Positions 16,583 through 23,831 of a stretch of DNA of 64,000 nucleotides are shown here, piece by piece; within the stretch, counting starts at the first letter, position 1, and every line of letters begins with the position of its first letter. The translations under genes were made by a program, and so were the position numbers. The DNA is from Pseudomonadota bacterium (GTDB lineage: Bacteria; Pseudomonadota; Gammaproteobacteria; Steroidobacterales; Steroidobacteraceae), in NCBI GenBank assembly GCA_021792755.1, contig JAJYUA010000012.1, positions 1 to 64,000 of the forward strand, written 5' to 3'. Under the pieces are notes generated by a model, which worked only from the letters and a program-made list of their open reading frames with translations, was not told the origin of the DNA and did no database searches.

Positions 16583-17962
16583 TCACTCGTCAAGCCACCT
16601 CGGCTCTGCCGTGCCGAGTTGGCGCGCCGGCCGGTCCCAGCACAGGGCTGCATCACCAATACGGATGGGAGGCAGAATTCGCTGCGCGCTTCCCCAATCT
16701 GTCCGCTCGATCTGCGCACTGCGATCAGACTCGGTCTCGGGAGCGAAGGGCACCTCCTCGCGGTCGGTCGCATGCTCGATCAGCAGCCTCGCGGTCCTGG
16801 CGAGCGACAGGCGCGCCTCGACGCCATTTCCCTCCTTCATCCTGGACGTGATGCCGCGTATCGCGGCAGCCGCCATGAGATAGCCGGTCGCATGATCGAG
16901 CGCTTGGACGGGCAGCGGCACCGGCTTGTCCGCTCCTTTCCATGTCATACCGCGCTCAGCGATGCCCGCGCTCATCTGCACGAGACTGTCGAATCCCCTG
17001 CGAGCCGCCCACGGTCCGGTCCACCCGTAGGCGCTGAGCGTCACGTCGATCAGTCCCGGCGAGAGGCTGCGCCGCGCGGCAGAATCCAGTCCCAAGCGAT
17101 CGAGCGCGCCCGGCCGGTACCCGTGCAGCAGAATATCCGCTCCGCGGAGCAGCGCTTCGAAGCGCCTGCGCCCGCGCGACTCGCGTAGATCGAGTCGCGC
17201 ACAGCGCTTGCCCAGCGTGACTTCCGGCACAACGCCCGGCTCATCCCAATCGGGCGGGTCGATGCGCAGAACCTCGGCGCCGTAGCCGGCGAGAAATCGG
17301 GTTGCGACGGGCCCCGCGAGGACGCGGGTGAGATCCAGAACACGCAATCCGCGCAGGGGACGTTCCGGCGATAAGGACCACGCCGGCCTGGCGGCCGACT
17401 CGACTGCCACCCTATGGACCAGCGGTTCAGCGGCCACGGCACGACCTTGGGCGTGCCGATCCCATTCGGCAATCGAGCGCATCTCGGCGGCGCATCCGCC
17501 GGCCTCGACGACAGCGGCTTCAAGATCGGACTTCGACCACCTCGCGACGGTGCGCGCCACGGTGTCTCTGTCAGCTCCCACGCCAAGAATCCGCACTGCC
17601 GCCGCCCGGTGATGCGGCGCGTTCGTGTGCAGCCTCACCCAGCCGTCGCGAGCCTGGTAGTCGCCTGCAATCGGATCCCAAGGCGCGGGTAGGCGCCAGT
17701 CGAGAGGCCGGAGGGAAAACCCGAACCACATGGCGCTCAACCTGCGATCGACCGCGACGCCTGCCGCCTGACCCCCGGCGTCGCGCACAAGCTCGGCGAC
17801 GGCAAGACCTGCGGTCGCGATCGAGGCGGCGGCCATGTCGGCCACCGGGAAGGCGGAGGCGAGTCCGCCCGCTGCCGTGAAGACGACCTGATCGACCGCG
17901 CCGGTCTGTCCGCCGACGGCCGACCAGGCGTTTTCCGTGAGGACACGCGCACGCTCACTCAT
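16583..17962 (-). CDS. CoA-transferase family III (CaiB/BaiF) protein
   Basis: 459 residues. The family core begins near residue 210: GLRVLDLTRVLAGPVATRFL, GAEVLRIDPPDWDEP, LGKRCARLDLRE, HGYRPGALDRLGLD and RRGFDSLVQMSAGIA, the last containing the Asp expected to form the acyl-enzyme anhydride. The first 200 residues look like a diverged half-copy of the fold (RDGWVRLHTNAPHHRAAAVR). Such enzymes move CoA between carboxylic acids in fatty-acid, steroid or carnitine breakdown. ATG 17962 was chosen; the open frame extends upstream without support. It is isolated, so the substrate is unknown. Confidence 0.85.
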   Translation of the reverse strand: MSERARVLTENAWSAVGGQTGAVDQVVFTAAGGLASAFPVADMAAASIATAGLAVAELVRDAGGQAAGVAVDRRLSAMWFGFSLRPLDWRLPAPWDPIAGDYQARDGWVRLHTNAPHHRAAAVRILGVGADRDTVARTVARWSKSDLEAAVVEAGGCAAEMRSIAEWDRHAQGRAVAAEPLVHRVAVESAARPAWSLSPERPLRGLRVLDLTRVLAGPVATRFLAGYGAEVLRIDPPDWDEPGVVPEVTLGKRCARLDLRESRGRRRFEALLRGADILLHGYRPGALDRLGLDSAARRSLSPGLIDVTLSAYGWTGPWAARRGFDSLVQMSAGIAERGMTWKGADKPVPLPVQALDHATGYLMAAAAIRGITSRMKEGNGVEARLSLARTARLLIEHATDREEVPFAPETESDRSAQIERTDWGSAQRILPPIRIGDAALCWDRPARQLGTAEPRWLDE

Positions 17963-18138
17963 CGAAACACTCCAGTCGAATGGTCGGGGTGGAACCCGGT
18001 TGCCCGGTCGCAGACACTGCGGCCCATTCTCGGAACCGTGTGGCTCCATTCTCGCTGCGCTAAAATTGGCCTCACTCTTGATGCTTTGCGTCAATGTGCG
18101 TCGAGATGGAATGATCAACGGTAGCCGAGGCGCGGGCG

Positions 18139-18854
18139 GTGCTCGGCATTCAGCCACAGACGCGGTACGCGAGCAAGATCAGGGACATCGTTGCGGCCAC
18201 AACTTCCTTCTCCAGCCTCGCTGTCTGCGGATCAGCCGGCGTAGGCTGGGTCGCAATCTGCGCCAGCGCCCAATACGTGTTGCGCGCCCTCACCCGTGCA
18301 GCGCCCTCCTCGGCCTTCGCCAGCGCGTCCGGTTGTCGCCACGATGCGAAGACGATAGCCCCTTTTATGGCGGTGTCGCGGGCGTTGCCCGCCGGCTCGC
18401 GCTCGCGCGGGAGGATACGCGCGCCTTTTTTTTGCGATCAGCGCCGCGCACAATGGCACGTGCCTATGCCCCAGGCGACGAGACGGCTGGGATGCATTTT
18501 CCGCTTGACTACCATGCCGATCCGGCCCGGGGCGCGATTTCCGCCTGGACGAACGAGATGGCGCCATTGAGCTCGGCGCATTGGCTCCTGTTCGATGGCC
18601 TGTCGGCGGCGGCCGGCAACCGGATTCCGACTCTCATGATTCATGGTCCAGGTTGTGCCCGGCCGGACAACGCCAAGGATGTGTTCGAGCGCTTTTCGGG
18701 GCCGGAAGAGCTGGTGTGGATCGAGGGCGAGCAGATCGACTTCTATGATGAGCCGCAGCAGGTTGACCCGTCCGTTGCCGCCATCCATGCTTGGTTCGGC
18801 AAGCATCTGTCCGCCCCAGGGGCCTCCCGGAAGGAGAGAACGGCTCATGACTGA
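18139..18854 (+). pseudogene. alpha/beta hydrolase (COG1073-like) pseudogene
   Basis: One frame carries the nucleophile region in degraded form (VAICASAQYVLRALTRAAP, then HDAKTIAPF). At about 18361 the match passes into another frame (PFYGGVAGVARRLALAREDT, ETAGMHFPLDYHADPARGAI, GNRIPTLMIHGPGCARPDNA, EGEQIDFYD), ending at 18854. The catalytic Gly-x-Ser-x-Gly is not preserved (CASAQ) and the N-terminus is missing. The C-terminal 134 codons from ATG 18453 are still open. The stop overlaps the start of the next gene by 8 bases. Confidence 0.75.
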
Positions 18855-19311
18855 CACCTTCAACGAAATCAGCAACCAGATCGGCGCGCTTGCCGTGCGC
18901 GTGGATGCGCGAGACTGGCGGGGGTTGCTGGCCTTATTCGACACGCACGTGCGTATAGACTACACCTCGCTCTTCGGCGGCGAGGCGCAAACGATGACGG
19001 CTGATGACCTCATCGGCACTTGGCGTCGACTTTTGCCGGGCTTCACCCACACCTCGCATCTGATCGGCGCGCCTACGGTCAAGGTGGACGGTGACCGGGC
19101 GGAGGCGTGCGCGCCGGTGACCGCCTGGCATGCGATTACCGACCAGGTCGTGGAGGGTGGCGGCATTTGGATAGTCCATGGATGCTACGACGTGGTTTTC
19201 GTCAAGCGCCACGGCGGATGGCGCCTCGCGACGCTGGTCCTGGCTCGCGCCTGGGTGGAGGGTAACCCGGAACTGCCGAAGCTCGCAGCCGAACGCGCCG
19301 CGAGGAGTTGA
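18847..19311 (+). CDS. SnoaL-like (nuclear transport factor 2 fold) protein
   Basis: 154 residues with the NTF2-like pattern: ISNQIGALAVRVDARDWRGL, LALFDTHVRIDYTSLFGGEA, DDLIGTWRRLLPGFTHTSHL, WHAITDQVVEGGGIWIVHGC and FVKRHGGWRLATLVLARAWVEGN. The fold serves small cyclases, dehydratases and ketosteroid-isomerase-like enzymes as well as ligand-binding proteins. A GGAG sequence precedes ATG 18847. It overlaps the end of the broken hydrolase, its former operon partner. Confidence 0.85.
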   Translation: MTDTFNEISNQIGALAVRVDARDWRGLLALFDTHVRIDYTSLFGGEAQTMTADDLIGTWRRLLPGFTHTSHLIGAPTVKVDGDRAEACAPVTAWHAITDQVVEGGGIWIVHGCYDVVFVKRHGGWRLATLVLARAWVEGNPELPKLAAERAARS

Positions 19312-19586
19312 AACACGGTGGGTGCTGCGTATTCCGCCCTATCGTGACCGGCCGTTCGGGCCGAACGTGACCGCTCGTTCCGCCGCTATGACGCGAACGC
19401 CGGCTTTCCTCCGACCTGCAGACCGGACATGGCGGCGGAGCGCAATCGCCGGCTGCTCGGGATCGGGACTTGCCGGTCATCGCTCCCGGTTCGGCAAGTG
19501 ATGGCACGGCGTTTTGATGAAGCGTGCACCCGACAGATAAGGAGCGGATTGACCGTCAACTCGATAGCGTCCCCTGCGCCTTTCAT

Positions 19587-20279
19587 TTAGGCATGTTCAC
19601 GCCATCGCCATTCAAGGCCGAAATACTCGCCGAGTAGCGCGCGGCCCTTCGGAGTGAGGGTCAGGGCGCGATTCTGGGAATTACGCTTCAGGCCGCATGC
19701 GGTCTGAAGCCGCTCGCAAAGCGCCGCACCGAGCCAGCCCGCAATATGCGGGCGCCCTTCCGTCCAATCGAGGCACGGACGAACAGCGGCGCGGCGCATC
19801 GCGTGCGGTGGCGACAGGTCAAGCTTGGCGAGCCATTCATGACCGGCCGCGCTGATTGCAAACCCGTCGGACCCCGCGATGACACGGCCTTTCAAGATGA
19901 GGGAGTCGCAAATCGCGACACCGAGCGCCCCGGCGATGTGATCGTAGCAGCGGCGCGCGTGCTTGAGCGCAGGCGCGAGATGCTCGGTCTTTCGCCCGGC
20001 GAGATTGGCCGCAAACGACAGTGTCTCGATCGCGTGAGCGACATCGGCGTCGCGCAGGCGATAGTATCGGTGGCGGCCGCGAGCGCTGACAGCGAGCAGC
20101 CCACCGTCAAGCAAGAGGCTCAGATGAGCGCTTGCCGCCTGCGGCGAGGCTCCTGCCTGTCTGGCGAGCTCGCCCGCCGCGCGCTCGCTCCCGTCCATCA
20201 ACACCGCCAGCATTCCGGCGCGGACCGGGTCGCCGACGAGCGCCCCCATCCGTGCAATATTGGATAGCCCCGTCGCCAT
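19587..20279 (-). CDS. ArsR-type winged-helix regulator
   Basis: 230 residues. The N-terminal ~80 residues are a winged helix (VGDPVRAGMLAVLMDGSERA, ELARQAGASPQAASAHLSLL, then the wing LLAVSARGRHRYYRL). The rest is a longer C-terminal part (LKHARRCYDHIAGALGVAIC, then WLGAALCERLQTACGLKRNS and LTLTPKGRALLGEYFGLEW) shared by a subgroup of ArsR proteins. It is divergent from a flavin reductase gene, with starts 85 bases apart, so it probably controls that gene. ATG 20279 was chosen by the typical MATGLSNIARMGALVGD beginning. Confidence 0.85.
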   Translation of the reverse strand: MATGLSNIARMGALVGDPVRAGMLAVLMDGSERAAGELARQAGASPQAASAHLSLLLDGGLLAVSARGRHRYYRLRDADVAHAIETLSFAANLAGRKTEHLAPALKHARRCYDHIAGALGVAICDSLILKGRVIAGSDGFAISAAGHEWLAKLDLSPPHAMRRAAVRPCLDWTEGRPHIAGWLGAALCERLQTACGLKRNSQNRALTLTPKGRALLGEYFGLEWRWREHA

Positions 20280-20364
20280 ATGCCCGATGATAAGGCCTGC
20301 GCGCCCATCTTCGTTACAGGACATCCTGAAACATCACGCAAGGCCGCCCTGCCAGAGTGCACCC

Positions 20365-20985
20365 ATGGACAGCCAGATTGCGGATCGCTTCGTCGCCGTC
20401 TCCCCGGAGATTCTCTATTTCGGCACGCCCGTCGCCGTCATCAGCACGGTGAACCCAGATGGCACGACCAATCTCGCCGCCATGTCGAGCTTCTGGGCGC
20501 TCGGCGACCGCTTCATGCTGGGCTTGTCGTCCCATGGCCAGAGCGGACGCAATCTCGCGCGCACAGCAGAATGCGTGCTTAATCTGCCATCGCCCGCTGA
20601 ATGGGAGCAAGTGGAACGGCTCGGTCATACCACCGGACGCCTCCCGCTCACCGACTACCACCGCCAGGCTGGCATCGTGCACGCAAAGGACAAGTTTGGC
20701 GCGTCGGGCTTCTCGCCACTGGCATCGGAGATCGTGGCGCCCCTGCGCGCGGCGCAGTGCCCCGTGCAAATCGAGGCGCGCGTGCTCGCGCAGAGCCCCT
20801 TCAGTGGCGAAGGTAGTTTCCTCCATTTCGAGGTCGAGCGACTGCGCGTGCACGCCGCCCGCGCAATCCTGGACAACGCGGGCACTCGTATCGACATCGA
20901 TGCCTGGTCGCCACTCTTCTACGTCTTCCGTCATTATTTCGGCAAGGGGAAGCGGCTCGGAAAAAGCTTTCGCGCCCGATATTGA
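20365..20985 (+). CDS. flavin reductase family protein
   Basis: 206 residues with a split-barrel FMN-binding fold: TPVAVISTVNPDGTTNLAAM, SSFWALGDRFMLGLSSHGQS, ARTAECVLNLPS and LPLTDYHRQAGIVHAKDKFG. It resembles proteins that reduce FMN or bind it for a partner oxygenase. The divergent ArsR-type gene is the likely regulator. It is different in sequence from the flavin reductase at 10544-11179. Confidence 0.85.
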   Translation: MDSQIADRFVAVSPEILYFGTPVAVISTVNPDGTTNLAAMSSFWALGDRFMLGLSSHGQSGRNLARTAECVLNLPSPAEWEQVERLGHTTGRLPLTDYHRQAGIVHAKDKFGASGFSPLASEIVAPLRAAQCPVQIEARVLAQSPFSGEGSFLHFEVERLRVHAARAILDNAGTRIDIDAWSPLFYVFRHYFGKGKRLGKSFRARY

Positions 20986-21179
20986 CCAGAGCACACCTGA
21001 GCCGACGCGGCTTTCCACAACCAGTAGTCAGTTTGCAAATTCCCGACGAATACGGCCGCTCACCTGAGCGGTCCGCGGACGCCATGGCCGGCACTTGGCC
21101 GAGAGGCCTCACCTACGGCCAGGATTGGTTTCCGGGCCGACCGGAACGTATCCGAGGACCCGCGACGCAGCTGCGCGCT

Positions 21180-21562
21180 GCGGAACTGCGCGGAGAAATG
21201 GGCTTGTGCCTGCGGATGCCCTGGCCAGGGTGCTGAGCGAAGAGGCCCTGATGCTGGCCGATGGCGGCGGCAAGGTCAGTGCGGTGTCGCATCCGCCAAG
21301 AGGCGGCGCGCTGATCGCCCGGATTTTCATCGGTTTAGCCAGACTGCCGACAAGCCGCGCCTGGCGCCTGCACCCGGCGCGCATCAACGGCCTGCCAGGC
21401 TGTTTGATCTTCGACGACGCGACCGGCCAGCGGGTGCAGACCATCGCGCTGACGCCCTCGGCCACCGGGCCAGGGCGCATCGGCACGCTCGACATCCAGC
21501 GCAATCCCGATACGCTACGGGGTGTGCTGGCCGCGCCGGCCCGCAATGGTGCATCCGGCTGA
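21180..21562 (+). pseudogene. ECF41-type sigma factor, C-terminal fragment
   Basis: The frame contains only the SnoaL-like end of an ECF41 sigma factor: ARVLSEEALMLADGGGKVSA with the DGGGK motif, ARIFIGLARLPTSRAWRLHP, INGLPGCLIFDDATGQRVQT and IQRNPDTLRGVL with the NPDKL-type motif. Sigma regions 2 and 4 are absent upstream. It lies 144 bases before a CMD gene in the orientation and order typical of the family, so it was once the partner sigma factor of that gene. Confidence 0.75.
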
Positions 21563-21615
21563 GCCGCAATAGGGCAGTGCGGCGGACGCCAACGGACATG
21601 TGGGCTTTTTGACGA

Positions 21616-21642
21616 TGTCACGAGGCGAGAGGCTGGATCGTC
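21616..21642 (+). promoter_or_regulatory. ECF41-type promoter (TGTCACG-N16-CGTC)
   Basis: TGTCACG at 21616-21622 and CGTC at 21639-21642 are separated by exactly 16 bases, matching the ECF41 consensus TGTCACA-N16-CGTC in all but one position. It lies 64 bases upstream of the CMD gene at 21707 and points towards it. Confidence 0.8.
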
Positions 21643-21706
21643 TTGAGGGTGTGGTCACACGCAATGCATCCACTCAATATCCTCCTCCTCAGGAAAGACA
21701 ACGATC

Positions 21707-22204
21707 ATGAGCCGCACCAACGAACAACCCCGCCTCGATTACGTTCAACAGTCGCCCGAGCTGGTCAAGAAGCTGCGGGACTTCAGCATGGCGATCGCCA
21801 ACAGCGGGCACATTGAGCCGGTGCTGGGCCACCTGGTGGATATCCGCGCCTCGCAGATGAACGGCTGCGCCTTCTGCCTGGACATGCACGTCAAAGAGGC
21901 CAAGCTGCACGGCGAGCGCGAGCTACGCCTGCACCACGTGGCGATTTGGCGCGAATCGCCGCTGTTTACCCCCAAGGAACGCGCCGCGCTGGCCTTGACC
22001 GAGGCGCTGACCCAGATTGCACCGACCGGCGTCTCCGACGAGCTCTATGCGAAGGTGCGCGAGCAGTTCGGCGAGCAGGAACTCTCGACGCTGGTCTTTC
22101 GCGTGATGGCCATCAACGCCTGGAACCGCGCCAACGTGGCCTTTCGCACCACGCCAGGCACGCGCGATAAGATCCTCGGTCTCGACAAGGCCGGGCTTGC
22201 CTGA
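21707..22204 (+). CDS. carboxymuconolactone decarboxylase family (AhpD-like) protein
   Basis: 165 residues with the full redox motif CAFCLDMH (CxxCxxxH) in VDIRASQMNGCAFCLDMHVK, and the usual LHHVAIWRESPLFTPKERAA, LALTEALTQIA and NAWNRANVAFRT. This predicts an alkylhydroperoxidase-like thiol activity or a small decarboxylase-fold enzyme. AGGAAAG precedes ATG 21707. It has its own ECF41-type promoter and follows the remnant of an ECF41 sigma gene. It is a paralogue of the CMD at 14165-14617, which lacks the His. Confidence 0.9.
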   Translation: MSRTNEQPRLDYVQQSPELVKKLRDFSMAIANSGHIEPVLGHLVDIRASQMNGCAFCLDMHVKEAKLHGERELRLHHVAIWRESPLFTPKERAALALTEALTQIAPTGVSDELYAKVREQFGEQELSTLVFRVMAINAWNRANVAFRTTPGTRDKILGLDKAGLA

Positions 22205-22609
22205 GCAGGTGTCGAGCCGCCCATGCCTGCCTTGCGAAGATCAACGCGGCGGTCACGAGTGGCCGTGGGGGGGGGGCTGCCCGTGGAGCGCATCGTGGAG
22301 GAAGCCAGACGGCTCGTGGAGATGTGATGCGGGGCCGACCCGATCCCCGGCTCAGGCCGGAGCACGCGAGCCCGTTCCGGCGATTTCGTTGCGCCCGGTC
22401 AGCTCCTCGACTATACTACTTGATCCGCTGCGAGCCTCTCTCGCGCGGCACCCCGGCCCATTCGCAAGCGACGGCCGCCGGCCAAGCCGGCGGGACCGGG
22501 TTATCAGATGACGACAGTCGCTCCCGCACGCGCAGGACGTCGGCCTCGGACCCTGTACGAACAGCTTGCGGTGCGGGCGGGTCGGCGACCGCGTTTCCAC
22601 CGGACAGAT
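22205..22609. other. intergenic with 10-base G run
   Basis: No complete gene. The plus strand keeps a scrap of helical coding sequence on either side of a run of ten G at 22267-22276 (KINAAVTSGR before, LPVERIVEEARRLVEM after, in different frames), as if a small gene was broken by slippage. The rest has no recognisable content. Confidence 0.35.
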
Positions 22610-22978
22610 ATGCTCTCCACGTTCAACAGCACGATGCAGTTCGGGGCCAAGCCGCTCTTCGAGCAGATCACCGCCACGTTCTCCGACGGCAACCGCTACG
22701 GCCTGATCGGTGCCAACGAGATGGGCAAGGCGACCCTGGCGCGCTGCCTGACCGGCGAGCTGACGCCCACTGCGGGCCAGATCACGAGGACGGAGAATGC
22801 CGAGCCCGGGACGCCGGTCTTCGTCTTCCACGGCCGGGAGTTCGTCGGTGGCCTTGCGAAACGGACCATCGAGGTGAGATCGGACGGCACCATCGAGGAT
22901 TTCACAGGGACATTCGACGACTACCTGACGGCAGCTCCCCTGGTGGCGGAACCGCGACCGCGCGCACGGAGACCATGA
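22610..22978 (+). pseudogene. ABC-F ATPase (YbiT-like) with internal deletion
   Basis: 122 codons in one open frame. The first ~65 residues match the start of YbiT/Ettb-type ABC-F proteins (MLSTFNSTMQFGAKPLFEQI, DGNRYGLIGAN), with the Walker A altered to GANEMGKATL (normally GANGSGKST). They then join directly to the very C-terminus of the family (FVFHGREFVGGLAKRTIEVR, TIEDFTGTFDDYLTAAP). About 400 residues, including both signature motifs, the linker and most of the second ATPase, are missing. Its TGA overlaps the start of the RIO kinase gene (ATGA), so it may still be translated and coupled to it. Confidence 0.75.
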
Positions 22979-23826
22979 AAGTACCCAAGGGCCTGCAGCC
23001 ACTGATCGATGACGGGGTCATCGATGAAGTCATCCGTTCGCTGAAGAGCGGCAAGGAAGCCACCGTCTACGTCGTGCGCTCGGGCACGCACCTTCGCTGC
23101 GCGAAGGTCTACCGGGACCTCTCGCAGCGCAGCTTCCAGAGGCGCGTGCAGTACCAGGAGGGCCGCAAGGTCCGTGGCAGCCGCGAAACCCGCGCCATGA
23201 GCCGCGGCACGCGGTTCGGCCGCAAAGAGCAGGAGCACGAATGGAAGAACGCCGAGGTCGATGCGCTCTACAGGCTCGTGGCCGCCGACGTGCGCGTCCC
23301 GCGGCCCTTCGGCTATTTCAACGATGTCTTGATCATGGAGCTCGTCACGGACGGATCGGGAGATCCGGCGCCGCGGCTCGGGGAAGTGGAGCTCACCCCG
23401 GATGTCGCGCGCGAATATCACGGATTTCTCGTGCAGCAGGTGGTGCGCATGCTGAGCCTGGGACTCATCCACGGAGATCTCTCGGAATTCAACATCCTGC
23501 TCGCGCCGGATGGACCCGTCATCATCGACCTGCCGCAGGCCGTCAACGCTTCGGGAAACAACGCCGCTTTCGCCATGCTCGAGCGCGACGTCAACAACAT
23601 CAGAAGCACGCTTGGCCGGTTCGCCCCCGAGCTGCTGCAAACCGAGTTCGCCCGCGAGATGTGGGCCCTCTATGAACAGGGCGAGCTGCACCCGGGCAGC
23701 CGCCTCACGGGCGCGGCCGGCCGCGAAGAATCCCCGGTCGACCCCGGCAGCGTCATCCAGGTGATCGAGGACGCCCGGGAAGAAGCCATGCGCCGGCGCC
23801 TCGGCCGCGAAGAACAGGTCGGATAG
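22975..23826 (+). CDS. RIO1-like atypical protein kinase (PA4780 family)
   Basis: 283 residues. The kinase core is clear: GKEATVYVV (P-loop), LRCAKVYRD (catalytic Lys), SRGTRFGRKEQEHEWKNAEV, LIHGDLSEFNILL (catalytic loop with Asp and Asn) and VIIDLPQAVNA (metal-binding Asp). The family is known from Pseudomonas as PA4780; RIO kinases act in ribosome maturation in archaea and eukaryotes, and the bacterial role is unclear. It lies 5 bases before a DEAD-box helicase gene, which suggests a joint role in ribosome or RNA processing. It is the first fully intact gene of the right half. Confidence 0.9.
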   Translation: MKVPKGLQPLIDDGVIDEVIRSLKSGKEATVYVVRSGTHLRCAKVYRDLSQRSFQRRVQYQEGRKVRGSRETRAMSRGTRFGRKEQEHEWKNAEVDALYRLVAADVRVPRPFGYFNDVLIMELVTDGSGDPAPRLGEVELTPDVAREYHGFLVQQVVRMLSLGLIHGDLSEFNILLAPDGPVIIDLPQAVNASGNNAAFAMLERDVNNIRSTLGRFAPELLQTEFAREMWALYEQGELHPGSRLTGAAGREESPVDPGSVIQVIEDAREEAMRRRLGREEQVG

Positions 23827-23831
23827 CCCCC

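Noticed and set aside
22267-22276. Run of ten G as a phase-variation switch
   Set aside because: Sequence on both sides reads as helical coding scraps, but no complete gene on either side would be switched, so it more likely reflects decay.
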